A stretch of 64,000 bases of DNA, taken from Lepidurus packardi (lineage: Eukaryota; Arthropoda; Branchiopoda; Notostraca; Triopsidae). Within the stretch, counting starts at the first letter, position 1. The number at the start of each line of letters is the position of its first letter. The stretch is taken from the NCBI GenBank assembly GCA_023053545.1, contig JAKZAN010000063.1, positions 62,001-126,000 of the forward strand, given 5' to 3'. Shown one piece after another: positions 9,905-20,350 of this stretch. The notes under the pieces were generated by a model. That model worked only from the letters and a program-made list of their open reading frames with translations, did no database searches and was not told the DNA's origin. Position numbers and translations under genes: made by a program.

Positions 9905-11671
9905 TCAATAGTTATCAAAAATGTTTTTTAAAGTATTTACATCCAAACCACACAAAGTATGTAGTTCACTAACAGTGCCGTGCTCCACAAATACATCTGG
10001 AATGCCCAAAGTTTTTAAGTTTATTTTGTATTGGTGTTCAGCGAGAAATTCGCCAATGCCACTGCCAAATCCCCCTTTTCGAGCGCCATCTTCGACGGTA
10101 ATTATGTTTTGGAAATGGGTGCAGATGTAATGGAGAAGTGTTTCATCTAATGGCTTTACAAACGAAAAGTCATAATGCGCAATTTTTTCTGAATTGCCAC
10201 ATTCCGCAATTGCAATTGCCACATTATTACCAATAAAACCAGTAGAAAGAACCGCTATTTCGCTTCCGTTTTTGAGGCATTTTGCTTTTCCAATTTCAAT
10301 CTTTTCAAATGGCTTTTGCCAGTCTACAACAAGACCCCGCCCACGAGGGTAGCGAATGGCAATGGGTTGCGTCATGAATTGTGCTGTGAATAATATATTC
10401 CTCAAGTCAACTTCATTATAGGGCGCATAAATGATTAGATTTGGAATGCATCGCAAATATGAAAGGTCGAAAACCCCGTGATGCGTGGCGCCATCTTCGC
10501 CAACGAGCCCCGCGCGGTCTAAGCAAAAAACAACAGGCAATTCTTGCAAGGCAACATCATGAATCACCTGATCATAAGCACGTTGCAAGAACGTCGAGTA
10601 AATATTGCAATAGACGGTCAAACCTTGTGTGGCCATACCTGCCGCTAACGTCACAGCATGTTGTTCTGCTATGCCCACATCAAAGGCACGTTCTGGCATC
10701 TCATCCATCATAAATTTCAAAGAACTTCCAGTTGGCATAGCCGGCGTTATGCCCACTATTTTAGGATTCAGACGGGCTAATTCTAAAACAGTTAAACCGA
10801 AAACATCTTGAAACTTTGGCGGCAAATTAGTTTCAGATTTTGAATGTACCTCACCAGTTGTCTTATCAAATTTGCCAGGTGCGTGATATTTCACTTGGTC
10901 TGCTTCTGCTTGTTTCAGGCCTTTTCCTTTTGTGGTAATTATGTGGAGAAATTTTGGGCCTTTGGTGTCTTTTAATTTTTGTAGTGCTGCCACTAAGGCC
11001 GGTAGGTCGTGTCCATCTATTGGTCCCGAATAGTCAAAATTCAATGACTTAATCATGTTGTTTTGACGCGGGTTTTTACCCGTTTTAACGTTTGTGAAGT
11101 AGTTTTTCAAAGCGCCAACACTTGGATCGATACCGATCGCATTGTCGTTTAAGATCACCAGTAAATTAGCGTTTGTTACGCCGGCGTGGTTTAATCCTTC
11201 AAAGGCCATGCCCGATGCAATCGAAGCGTCGCCAATCACTGCAATGTGGTGTTTTTCGAATTCGCCTAATAACTGCGAGGCCATTGCCATGCCCAATGCA
11301 GCTGAAATAGACGTCGAAGAATGCCCTGTTCCAAAGGCATCATATTCGCTTTCACTTCTCTTGGGAAAGCCTGAAATTCCGCCCATTTGTCTGTTACCTT
11401 GAAAAGCCTGCTTGCGACCTGTTAGAATCTTATGTCCGTAGGCTTGGTGGCCAACATCCCATACCAAAAGATCGTTCGGGGTGTCAAAAACATAATGCAA
11501 AGCAACCGTCAATTCAACCGCCCCTAAGCTAGCGCCCAAATGGCCTTCTTTTACAGATACAACATCGATAATATAATCTCGTAACTCTTGTGCGAGCACC
11601 GGTAATTTATCAATTGACAATCTCTTCAGGTCAGATGAATTCCCAATATTTGCAAGTAAATTTTCAGACAT
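9905..11671 (-). CDS. dxs: 1-deoxy-D-xylulose-5-phosphate synthase
   Basis: A thiamine-diphosphate enzyme that joins pyruvate and glyceraldehyde-3-phosphate, the first step of the MEP isoprenoid pathway (588 residues). Visible parts are the N-terminal substrate His region (VKEGHLGASLGAVELTVALHYV), the ThDP motif starting GDASIASGMAFEG and ending NDN, the pyrimidine-domain Glu region (DVGIAEQHAVTLAAG), and DRAGLVGEDGATHHGVFD. The family is usually about 600-640 residues, so this is a compact member. A -7 box sits only four bases from the ATG, divergent from tadA. Confidence 0.96.
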   Translation of the reverse strand: MSENLLANIGNSSDLKRLSIDKLPVLAQELRDYIIDVVSVKEGHLGASLGAVELTVALHYVFDTPNDLLVWDVGHQAYGHKILTGRKQAFQGNRQMGGISGFPKRSESEYDAFGTGHSSTSISAALGMAMASQLLGEFEKHHIAVIGDASIASGMAFEGLNHAGVTNANLLVILNDNAIGIDPSVGALKNYFTNVKTGKNPRQNNMIKSLNFDYSGPIDGHDLPALVAALQKLKDTKGPKFLHIITTKGKGLKQAEADQVKYHAPGKFDKTTGEVHSKSETNLPPKFQDVFGLTVLELARLNPKIVGITPAMPTGSSLKFMMDEMPERAFDVGIAEQHAVTLAAGMATQGLTVYCNIYSTFLQRAYDQVIHDVALQELPVVFCLDRAGLVGEDGATHHGVFDLSYLRCIPNLIIYAPYNEVDLRNILFTAQFMTQPIAIRYPRGRGLVVDWQKPFEKIEIGKAKCLKNGSEIAVLSTGFIGNNVAIAIAECGNSEKIAHYDFSFVKPLDETLLHYICTHFQNIITVEDGARKGGFGSGIGEFLAEHQYKINLKTLGIPDVFVEHGTVSELHTLCGLDVNTLKNIFDNY

Positions 11672-11675
11672 AGCA

Positions 11676-11704
11676 CAAATGTACGAAGTGATGTTGTATT
11701 TTTG
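11676..11704. promoter_or_regulatory. divergent dxs/tadA promoters, possibly leaderless
   Basis: On the minus strand TACATTTG (11683 to 11676) ends four bases before the dxs ATG. On the plus strand TATTTTTG (11697-11704) ends four bases before the tadA ATG. Both fit TAnnTTTG. No clear TTG -33 element is seen at the usual distance for either gene. Confidence 0.45.
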
Positions 11705-11708
11705 GTTT

Positions 11709-12152
11709 ATGGTAGAAGTTTTTGACGATGTTTACTTCATGAGAAGGGCCTTAGTAGAGGCTGAAATCGCTTTTGAAAAAGGGGAAATTCCGGTTGGCGC
11801 TGTCGTCGTGATTGAAAATAGAATTATTGCACGCGGACACAATTTGACAGAAATGCTTCATGACGTTACTGCGCATGCCGAAATGCAGTCCATTACTGCC
11901 GCCGCAAATTATCTGGGCGGAAAGTACCTTAAAAATTGCACCCTTTATGTTACATTAGAACCTTGCCAAATGTGCGCCGGCGCTTTATATTGGAGCCAAA
12001 TCAGCAGAGTGGTCTACGGCGCAACAGACCAACAGCGTGGGTTCACTGCTCTAGGCGCAAAATTGCACCCCAAAACCACAGTGACATCGGGCATATTGGC
12101 GACAGAATCGGGCCTTTTAATGCAGCGTTTCTTTGCCATCAGAAGGAAATAG
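11709..12152 (+). CDS. tadA: tRNA-specific adenosine-34 deaminase
   Basis: The enzyme converts A34 to inosine in the anticodon of tRNA-Arg (147 residues from ATG 11709). The zinc deaminase motifs are complete: HAE in TAHAEMQ and PCxxC in EPCQMCAGAL. The conserved family opening FDDVYFMRRAL..AFEKGEIPVGAV fixes the start near 11709. The in-frame codon at 11679 would overlap the promoter region. Confidence 0.94.
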   Translation: MVEVFDDVYFMRRALVEAEIAFEKGEIPVGAVVVIENRIIARGHNLTEMLHDVTAHAEMQSITAAANYLGGKYLKNCTLYVTLEPCQMCAGALYWSQISRVVYGATDQQRGFTALGAKLHPKTTVTSGILATESGLLMQRFFAIRRK

Positions 12153-12308
12153 AAATATTTATTTTTTGCAAATATATTTTGAGATTTACCCTCAAAAAAA
12201 TACTACTTTTAAACACTAACTAGACATTAGCGTATTGATTGTTGAACACGTACTTAATTGTTAATTTTTTTAATCCCTAAGATTAAAGAAGCAGACCACC
12301 TTAAACAG

Positions 12309-15300
12309 ATGAAAACAAAAGGAATTCTACTTATTGTCATTCTATTTTTACTAAATGCTTGCAGCCGAAAATCAGCTTCAGAATTTAATTCAGATCCTTC
12401 TTTGTTTAAGGAGTTCATTGCAAGTTATACTTCAGGAATCATTCCAGCAAAATCAGACATTAAGGTGATGTTGGCCTTCAACAACATGAACTGGAAACAA
12501 GGACAAGTATTGAACGATGATCTTTTTGATATCTCGCCGGCAGTAGACGGACAGGTTGTTGCGCTTTCTAATAATACAATTGCATTTGTGCCAACAGAAA
12601 AATTGAAACAAAACACCGAGTATCAGATTTGCTTTAACCTTAGCAAGCTAAAGAAGGTAGATGATAAATTAGCAAATTTCAGGTTTTCGTTGCGCACAAT
12701 TAAGCAAGATTATACCGTGTCGACCTTGGACTTACAATCCTATAACTCGGAAACACAATACTTAAACTGCGAGCTCAAAACTGCCGACGTGTTAGATCTT
12801 ACCACTGCTGAAAAGTTGGTGACAGCCACTCAAAATGGAATATCGCTGCCCATTAAATTTGAAAAAGCGGCGAATGGAAACTACTTTAAATTTGTTGTCG
12901 ACAAGATCAAAAGATTAAGTTCTGATTCTGAAGTTATTATAACATATAATGGAAAATCAGTAGGTATCGATACAGAAGGTGAGGTAAAATTTCCAATCAC
13001 CCGAAAGAATCATTTTTCGATTGTAAACACCACAATTCCAGACGACTCGAATCAATCTTTGTTTATAAATTTTTCTGATCCCTTGCTGCGAACGCAGGAT
13101 TTCAATGGCTTAGTTTCAGTTGAAACTGCTGATAATATTCGATTTTCGGTTGATGGCAATGTTCTAAAAGTCTTCTTTGATGAACCGCTTAAGGGAAACT
13201 TGTTATTGCAAGTTTTTCAAGGTATAGAAAGTGCCGAAGGTGCTAAAACCAAAACCAATTATGAGCAACGTATGGTATTTGAGCAAATGAAGCCCAATGT
13301 CCGTTTCCTAAAAAGCGGAACCATTATGCCCTCTTCAAGCAACTTAAAATTAAATTTTGAGGTAGTCAATCTTAAAGCGGTAGATCTAAAAATATACAAG
13401 ATATACCAGTCGAATATTTTGCAATTCCTACAGCAAAATGAACTAAATGGTAGCCGAAATTTAAAGCGTGTTGCGCAGCCAATTGCCAAGGCAAAAATTA
13501 AATTTAAAAGCAGTAAATTACTCAATCCTGGCAAATGGAATGCCTATGCAATCGATTTGTCTAAATTTATTACGCCAGAGCCAGGCGCAATTTATCGGGT
13601 TGAATTCTCGTATAAAAAAGCATATTCCCTTTATAAATGCGACAACTCTGAAGATAGTGCTGAACAAACCGAAGATGATATTGACGAAGATGACGTTAAC
13701 TATAGTGGCAGCAGCACCTATGATGAATACGATTATGATGATTATGAATGGCGTCAACAACAGGACCCATGCACAAGTTCGTATTTCTATGATACTAAAG
13801 TGGGCATGAATGTTCTTGCAACTGATTTGGGCGTTGTGGCAAAACGCGGCGCAAACAAATCCTATTTTTTCGCCGTAAATAATATTATAACAACCGAGCC
13901 TGTTTTTGGGGCAACAATCGATTTATATAGTTTTCAGCAACAAAAACTGGCTACTCTGAAATCAGATTCAGAAGGATTGGCAGCTGTCAAAATTGATAAA
14001 TTCGCCTATTTTGCAATAATATCCCAAGGAAACAATACAACCTACATTAAATTGGATGACGGATTATCCTTATCGGTGAGTAGCTTTGATGTTTCTGGCG
14101 AGGAACTTCAAAAAGGATTAAAGGGATATATTTACGGCGAGCGCGGCGTTTGGAGGCCTGGCGACAATTTATACTTGTCTTTTATTTTGAATGACCAAGC
14201 CAATAAATTGCCTAAAAATCACCCAATAGCCTTAAAACTAACTGATCCAAATGGGAAAATTACATTTCAAAATGTCCGGAAGTCGAACGAACTCAACCAT
14301 TATGCTTTTATAATCCCAACAAATTCGGATGCGCCAACCGGAAATTGGGAGGCCGTTGTTAGCGTTGGCGGCGCACGATTTTATAAAAACATCAAAATTG
14401 AAACAATAAAGCCAAATCGCTTAAAAATTAAAAACACCTTTGGGTCGTCTTTTCTGTCAGCCGCGCGCGCAAACAATGCAAATTTGGAAGTTTCATGGCT
14501 GCACGGCGCTATCGCAAAAAATCTTAAAACCAATGTTACGGCCAAATTTTCGCAACAAGTCACTGTTTTTAAAGGTTTCGAAAAATATGGCTTCGATGAT
14601 TTGGTTCGGAAATTTAATACAGAGGAAATAAATATTTTTGAAGGAAAACTTAACGAAGACGGCCGAACAACAATTGCGATCAATCCGAAAATTCAAAATC
14701 AATCGCCCGGTTTTTTAAAAGCTGCTTTTATAACAAAGGTCTACGAAGAGGGAGGCGATTTTAGTACCGATGTTCTGTCCACAACCTATTCGCCATACCA
14801 AACTTATGTGGGCTTGAAATCGCCAGAAGCTACAGGTTTGGGGCTACTGGAAACTAGAAAGTCGCATCGGTTCGACATCGCAACCGTAGATGAAAAGGGC
14901 AGGCCAAAGGCAGTTGCCGATCTCGAAATTCAGCTATACAAAATTGAATGGCGCTGGTGGTGGGACGCATCTGGCGAGGATGATTTGTCGCAATACAATT
15001 CGGCTAATCAAACAACCGCTTTTAAAAGTTTTATAGTTTCGAGCGGTGCAGATGGAAAGGCAAGTTTTCAAGTGAATTTTACTGATGATCAGTGGGGAAG
15101 GTATTTAGTGCGTGTTGTTGATCCGAAAGGGGGTCATGCAACCTCACAAAGCATCTCTGTCGATTGGCCTTCTTGGTCAGGAAAAACAAGAACAGGTGAA
15201 GGCACGTCTGCTACTATGTTGATGTTTGCCACAGATAAAGCAAAATATGCCGTTGGTGAAACGGCTAAATTGTCTATCCCATCTAGTGCCGGTGGAAGGG

Positions 15301-17804
15301 CGCTAATTTCCCTTGAAAATGGCTCACGTGTAATCAAAACATACTGGGTAAAAACCACGAAGGGGGAAACTAAAATCGACATTCCTATCACATCAGAAAT
15401 GGCGCCAAATGTATATTTCAACGTTACAATGCTGCAACCCCACGCCACTACAAAAAACGACTCCCCAATCAGAATGTATGGTGTTGTGCCAATCGAAGTA
15501 TTGGACAAAAAGACTATTCTGCAACCCCAAATTTCGATGCCAGAAAGTCTTAAGCCGGAACAAAAATTTGCGCTATCAGTATCTGAAAAATCCGGGAAAT
15601 CTATGACCTATACCATCGCTATAGTGGATGATGGATTGCTCGATCTCACAAAATTTCAGACCCCAAATGCATGGAATGGTTTCTATGTTCGTGAAGCATT
15701 GGGCGTAAAAACTTGGGACATATACGACAATGTTATTGGTGCTTATGGCGGAAAGGTCAACCAAGTTTTTAGCATTGGAGGCGACCAAGATTTGGGTGGT
15801 GGCAAAGCTAGAAAAGCCAACAGATTTAAGCCTATCGTGGTCTACCTTGGGCCTTTTGAGCTTAAAGCAGGGCAAACACGGACACACGCAGTAGTATTGC
15901 CTAAATACATTGGGTCTGTTCGCACAATGGTCGTAGCAGCGAACGCTACAGAAAGCGCATACGGAAGCACCGAAAAAACTACTGCCGTAAAAAGTCCTCT
16001 GATGGTTTTGGCATCAGTTCCTCGAAAAATCTCACCAACAGAAAAGATGACTATTCCAGTGACAGTTTTCGCCACTAGCAATGCTATTAAGAACGTAAAA
16101 GTCACCATCAAATCTACTGGTGGACTAAAAATTGTTGGCGCTGCAACAAGACAACTCACATTTGCGCGTCCTGACGAACAAATGGCCTATTTTGATGTCG
16201 AGGCTGGTATGCAAAGCGGAATTGGAAAAATCGAAGTAACAGCAACGTCTGCGACCGAAAAATCTGTCTACGAAGTTGAGTTGGATTTGCGCAACCCAAA
16301 TCCAATTACAGCCGTTGTGAAAGATGAGTTACTCAATCCAAATCAATCAAAAACCATAAGTTTTACCACTTTTGGAACGCCTGGCAGTAATGGTGCCCGA
16401 ATCGAAATATCATCCATTCCAACCATCGATCTAAACAGACGATTGCAGTATCTGGTTCAATATCCGCACGGATGTGTGGAGCAAACAACCTCTGCAGTTT
16501 TTCCGCAGTTGTATTTGGCAGACGTGGTCAATTTAGACGCAAATCGTTTGTCGTCCATCCAAGCAAACGTAACCGCGGGTATCAATAAATTGAGCAGTTT
16601 CCAAATCGCATCCGGCGGGTTTTCATACTGGCCAGGAAATGCGCAGCCAGATGATTGGGGAACGTCATACGCAGGACATTTCCTGATCGAAGCAGAAAAG
16701 AAGGGATATGCTTTGCCTATTAATTTAAAGTCAAAATGGATTTCATACCAGCAAACGCAATCCAGACAATGGCGCTATTTGCCGCAATATAGCAACGATT
16801 TGGCGCAAGCATACAGGCTCTATACTTTAGCAATCGCAGGCTCTGCAGACCTTGCCTCCATGAACAGATTGCGCGAAACGGCAGGAATTTCAAACGAAGC
16901 AAAACTAAGGTTGGCTGCCGCATATGCAGTTGCTGGCCAAATAGGAGCGGGCTCAACGTTATTGGCTAAAAGTTCAATCGAAGAGTCAAGCCGACAATAT
17001 TACACTTATTACGGATCAGAAGACCGAAACCGCGCCATGACACTCGAAACGTTGCTCCTGCTTGGGCAACAAAAAAAGGCGTTCTTAATCGCAAATAAAC
17101 TGGCAAAAAGCATGTCGTCAAGCCAGTACATGAGCACGCAAACAACAGCTTATTGCTTATATGCGATGGCGCAGTTTGCAAAAAGCGCAGGCAAGAGCGG
17201 TATCGAAATAGACCTTGTCAATAACGGCAAAACGGAACGCATCAAAACAGCGAAGTCAATCGCCGATCGAAAATTGCAATTTATTGAAGGCAAAAATAGC
17301 ATCACCATAAAAAACAATAACGGAAACGTTTTATATGTCAGATTGCTCACATCCGGCATTTTACCCGTGGGTCAGGAGCAAACCATGCAGGAAAATATAG
17401 CCGCTTCAGTAGTCTTCAAATCGCGAAAAGGCCAAATTCTCGACATTTCGAAGATAGCACAAGGAACAGAATTTATTGCCGAAGTCCAAGTTAAAAACCT
17501 GCAAAACGAAAGCGTGCAGAATATGGCGCTCACGCAAATTTTGCCATCCGGCTTCGAAATCGTCAACACAAGGTTCACGGATTACGGCGACGCAACGCAA
17601 AACACCGCAGATTATATCGACATTCGTGACGATAGGGCTAATTTCTATTTTACGCTCGACGCAAGCAAAACCAAAACATTCAAAATGCTGATAAACGCAT
17701 CATATCTAGGAAAATATTATGTGCCCGGCGTGCAATGCGAAGCCATGTATGACAATGCTTTCAAGGCACGAACTCGTGGGCGATGGATTGAAATCGTAAA
17801 ATAA
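12309..17804 (+). CDS. alpha-2-macroglobulin family lipoprotein (YfhM-like)
   Basis: A very large (1831 residues) periplasmic lipoprotein. The signal peptide ends in a lipobox (LLNAC) with the lipid-attachment Cys about residue 18. MG domains are followed by an acidic Asp/Tyr/Glu-rich insert near residue 460-480. The thioester motif CxEQ is present as C1389-V-E-Q1392 within YPHGCVEQTTSAVFP. Bacterial A2M proteins trap attacking proteases covalently. The next gene is PBP1C, reproducing the known pbpC-yfhM association, so it probably protects the envelope after peptidoglycan damage. The ATG at 12309 is chosen because the signal peptide begins there. Confidence 0.93.
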   Translation: MKTKGILLIVILFLLNACSRKSASEFNSDPSLFKEFIASYTSGIIPAKSDIKVMLAFNNMNWKQGQVLNDDLFDISPAVDGQVVALSNNTIAFVPTEKLKQNTEYQICFNLSKLKKVDDKLANFRFSLRTIKQDYTVSTLDLQSYNSETQYLNCELKTADVLDLTTAEKLVTATQNGISLPIKFEKAANGNYFKFVVDKIKRLSSDSEVIITYNGKSVGIDTEGEVKFPITRKNHFSIVNTTIPDDSNQSLFINFSDPLLRTQDFNGLVSVETADNIRFSVDGNVLKVFFDEPLKGNLLLQVFQGIESAEGAKTKTNYEQRMVFEQMKPNVRFLKSGTIMPSSSNLKLNFEVVNLKAVDLKIYKIYQSNILQFLQQNELNGSRNLKRVAQPIAKAKIKFKSSKLLNPGKWNAYAIDLSKFITPEPGAIYRVEFSYKKAYSLYKCDNSEDSAEQTEDDIDEDDVNYSGSSTYDEYDYDDYEWRQQQDPCTSSYFYDTKVGMNVLATDLGVVAKRGANKSYFFAVNNIITTEPVFGATIDLYSFQQQKLATLKSDSEGLAAVKIDKFAYFAIISQGNNTTYIKLDDGLSLSVSSFDVSGEELQKGLKGYIYGERGVWRPGDNLYLSFILNDQANKLPKNHPIALKLTDPNGKITFQNVRKSNELNHYAFIIPTNSDAPTGNWEAVVSVGGARFYKNIKIETIKPNRLKIKNTFGSSFLSAARANNANLEVSWLHGAIAKNLKTNVTAKFSQQVTVFKGFEKYGFDDLVRKFNTEEINIFEGKLNEDGRTTIAINPKIQNQSPGFLKAAFITKVYEEGGDFSTDVLSTTYSPYQTYVGLKSPEATGLGLLETRKSHRFDIATVDEKGRPKAVADLEIQLYKIEWRWWWDASGEDDLSQYNSANQTTAFKSFIVSSGADGKASFQVNFTDDQWGRYLVRVVDPKGGHATSQSISVDWPSWSGKTRTGEGTSATMLMFATDKAKYAVGETAKLSIPSSAGGRALISLENGSRVIKTYWVKTTKGETKIDIPITSEMAPNVYFNVTMLQPHATTKNDSPIRMYGVVPIEVLDKKTILQPQISMPESLKPEQKFALSVSEKSGKSMTYTIAIVDDGLLDLTKFQTPNAWNGFYVREALGVKTWDIYDNVIGAYGGKVNQVFSIGGDQDLGGGKARKANRFKPIVVYLGPFELKAGQTRTHAVVLPKYIGSVRTMVVAANATESAYGSTEKTTAVKSPLMVLASVPRKISPTEKMTIPVTVFATSNAIKNVKVTIKSTGGLKIVGAATRQLTFARPDEQMAYFDVEAGMQSGIGKIEVTATSATEKSVYEVELDLRNPNPITAVVKDELLNPNQSKTISFTTFGTPGSNGARIEISSIPTIDLNRRLQYLVQYPHGCVEQTTSAVFPQLYLADVVNLDANRLSSIQANVTAGINKLSSFQIASGGFSYWPGNAQPDDWGTSYAGHFLIEAEKKGYALPINLKSKWISYQQTQSRQWRYLPQYSNDLAQAYRLYTLAIAGSADLASMNRLRETAGISNEAKLRLAAAYAVAGQIGAGSTLLAKSSIEESSRQYYTYYGSEDRNRAMTLETLLLLGQQKKAFLIANKLAKSMSSSQYMSTQTTAYCLYAMAQFAKSAGKSGIEIDLVNNGKTERIKTAKSIADRKLQFIEGKNSITIKNNNGNVLYVRLLTSGILPVGQEQTMQENIAASVVFKSRKGQILDISKIAQGTEFIAEVQVKNLQNESVQNMALTQILPSGFEIVNTRFTDYGDATQNTADYIDIRDDRANFYFTLDASKTKTFKMLINASYLGKYYVPGVQCEAMYDNAFKARTRGRWIEIVK

Positions 17805-17835
17805 TCAGGAGCACAGCATTTGCCTCCGAATGGAA

Positions 17836-17906
17836 ATGTTTCCCGCTGTTGTTGCAATCTTTTGCTTGCTTCGCCGCAAAAGGATTTCCACGCCCATCGG
17901 GGCTAT
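17836..17906 (+). repeat. dispersed imperfect-palindrome repeat, copy C
   Basis: A shortened copy between the A2M gene and pbpC. It has TTTCCCGCTGTTG..AATCTTTTGC at the left and GCAAAAGGATTTCC..CCATCGGGGCTA at the right. Reading frames extending into it are fortuitous. Confidence 0.65.
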
Positions 17907-17944
17907 CTATCAATTTTATATTTTCGCATGAATTGAAAACAAAA

Positions 17945-20305
17945 TTGCATCATATTAAGCATTTCAAAAATTGGCTAGGCAGGCATCGAACAATCACAGT
18001 TGTGGCATTGGTGGCAATAGTTTTCTATTATTTTTCATTACCAAGAAAACTTTTCAATCAGCCATATTCAACCCTAATCGAAAGCGCGGACGGATCGCTA
18101 TTAGGCGCTAAAATTGCACCCGATGGGCAATGGCGTTTCCCTGCTCAAAATGAAATTTCCGATAAATTCAAAACATGCATTGTCCTTTTCGAAGACCAGC
18201 ATTTCTATAAACATCCAGGCTTCAACCCAGTGGCAATGTTCAATGCTTTCAGACAAAATCAAAAAGCAAAAAGGGTCGTGAGAGGCGGCAGCACCATTAC
18301 GCAACAAGTTGTCCGACTCATTCGCCAAGATCGAAAAAGAACCTATTTCGAAAAGGCAATTGAACTCGTTTTGGCTACCCGACTGGAAATCAGGTGCGAT
18401 AAGAATGAGATTTTAGCACTATACGCATCACACGCGCCATTTGGCGGAAATGTAGTGGGATTGGAAATGGCTTCGTGGCGCTATTTTGGCATGCAATCGC
18501 ACCAGCTGTCGTGGGCCCAAACTGCTGTCTTGGCAGTTCTTCCAAACGCACCAGCACTTATATATCCTGGTAAAAACCAAAACCGACTTCGGCAAAAACG
18601 GGATAATCTCCTGCGCAGGTTAAAAGAAAACGGCGCCATCGATGAACAGACTTACCAATTGTCAATCGCGGAGCCACTGCCGCAAAAACCCTTTGACCTG
18701 CCTCAAATTGCACCTCATTTGTTACAACGAGCGGCCAAAGAACATCCTGGCAAACGAATCAAAACAACTTTGGACCTGGCGCTTCAAAACCGACTCAATC
18801 AAATTGCTGGATATTGCCACAACCAATACCGCCAAAACGACGTTAACAACCTTGCTATTTTAGTTGTCGATGTCAAAACGCACAATATCGTTGGATACGT
18901 CGGGAATGCGCCCACAGATTCAGATCATCAAAAAGATGTCGACATTGTCACTGCCCCAAGAAGCACCGGCAGTATTCTGAAACCGTTGCTATATGCCGCA
19001 ATGCTCGACGAAGGCAAGATGCTGCCTGACGCATTAGTGCCCGATGTTCCCACACAAATTTCAGGATATCATCCAGAAAATTTTAACCTTACTTATGATG
19101 GCGCGGTTCCGGCCAGCAAAGCATTGGCGCGGTCATTAAATATCCCGGCGGTTCTAATGCTACAGGATTATGGTGTTAATAAATTTTATGACCACTTGCA
19201 ACGTTTTAACCTTCGTGACATCAACAGAAGACCAGATAATTACGGGCTTTCGCTTATTTTGGGAGGTGCTGAAAGCAACCTTTGGGATTTGTGCCGAACT
19301 TATGCAGGACTTTCTGGAACAATCGACTATTTCAATAAAAGTCAGGCGCAATATCGCGCGGCAGAATTTTCCGAATTGAATTATATTGCAGCAACCAAAA
19401 GAAATTTTGGCAAAGCAAGTTTTCAAAAAACAATTGTAGGCGCTGGTGCTATTTGGGCTACTTTCAATGCAATGGAAGAAGTCAATAGGCCAGAAGGCGA
19501 TGAGGCATGGAAATTCTACGATAGTGCCATTAAACTGGCGTGGAAAACTGGCACAAGCTTCGGCAACCGAGATGCTTGGGCAATTGGCACTAATCCGCGC
19601 TATGTGGTGGGTGTGTGGGTGGGCAATGCAACAGGAGAAGGAAGACCCAATCTTACTGGTGTTTCGCACGCTGCGCCAATTTTGTTCGAGGTATTTAATT
19701 TGTTGCCAAGGCAAAAATGGTTTTCAAAACCCTTGAATGATCTAGAGGAATTAGCTGTTTGCAAGGTCAGTGGTTTTTTGGCAAAAGAAGGCTGCCCGGT
19801 AAGCAATCAACTAGTGCCAGTGGTTGGAAAACGCAGCAAAACGTGTCCTTTTCATAAGCTGGTGCATTTGGATCAGTCGGGGCAATACCAAGTCAATGGC
19901 AATTGCGAAGATGTTCAACAAATAAAATCAACATACTATTTTATCCTGCCGCCTGTAATGGAATGGTATTATAAAAACCAACATCTTGACTATGCCACAC
20001 TGCCGCCCTTTCGGGCCGATTGCAATGCTTCGCAAGGCGCGACAATGGACTTTATTTACCCAAAAGGCAATAGCAAGATATTTCTAACCAAAAATTTTAA
20101 TGGCGAAATACAGCCCGTAGTTTTTAAAGTAGCACACACCAGCCGCGAATCGGAATTGTATTGGTATATTGATCGCAATTTTATTGGTAAAACCAAAACT
20201 TTCCACGAAATGCCCATAACTGCGAGCACCGGTTTGCATTGGATAACGGTCGTTGATACGCAAGGCAATGAGATTAGCAGAAAAATTGATATTATCCGAA
20301 ATTAA
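17945..20305 (+). CDS. pbpC: penicillin-binding protein 1C
   Basis: A bifunctional peptidoglycan synthase. After a short basic N-terminus and one membrane anchor (TVVALVAIVFYYFSL) comes a GT51 glycosyltransferase (catalytic Glu in FEDQHFYKHPGFN; GGSTITQQVVRL). The transpeptidase has SxxK in STGSILKP, SxN in RSLNIPA and KTG in AWKTGTS, and a C-terminal BiPBP_C-like domain follows. No in-frame ATG exists near the N-terminus. TTG codons at 17933 or 17945 are the best starts, since the frame further upstream runs through repeat copy C. It pairs with the upstream A2M gene. Confidence 0.92.
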   Translation: MHHIKHFKNWLGRHRTITVVALVAIVFYYFSLPRKLFNQPYSTLIESADGSLLGAKIAPDGQWRFPAQNEISDKFKTCIVLFEDQHFYKHPGFNPVAMFNAFRQNQKAKRVVRGGSTITQQVVRLIRQDRKRTYFEKAIELVLATRLEIRCDKNEILALYASHAPFGGNVVGLEMASWRYFGMQSHQLSWAQTAVLAVLPNAPALIYPGKNQNRLRQKRDNLLRRLKENGAIDEQTYQLSIAEPLPQKPFDLPQIAPHLLQRAAKEHPGKRIKTTLDLALQNRLNQIAGYCHNQYRQNDVNNLAILVVDVKTHNIVGYVGNAPTDSDHQKDVDIVTAPRSTGSILKPLLYAAMLDEGKMLPDALVPDVPTQISGYHPENFNLTYDGAVPASKALARSLNIPAVLMLQDYGVNKFYDHLQRFNLRDINRRPDNYGLSLILGGAESNLWDLCRTYAGLSGTIDYFNKSQAQYRAAEFSELNYIAATKRNFGKASFQKTIVGAGAIWATFNAMEEVNRPEGDEAWKFYDSAIKLAWKTGTSFGNRDAWAIGTNPRYVVGVWVGNATGEGRPNLTGVSHAAPILFEVFNLLPRQKWFSKPLNDLEELAVCKVSGFLAKEGCPVSNQLVPVVGKRSKTCPFHKLVHLDQSGQYQVNGNCEDVQQIKSTYYFILPPVMEWYYKNQHLDYATLPPFRADCNASQGATMDFIYPKGNSKIFLTKNFNGEIQPVVFKVAHTSRESELYWYIDRNFIGKTKTFHEMPITASTGLHWITVVDTQGNEISRKIDIIRN

Positions 20306-20350
20306 AAGAAGTTGTTTGTCAGGAACCTTTTTGCTTCATCAATAAAACAA

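Noticed and set aside
19160-19714. 184-codon minus-strand frame inside pbpC
   Set aside because: Antisense to the transpeptidase domain; no independent support.
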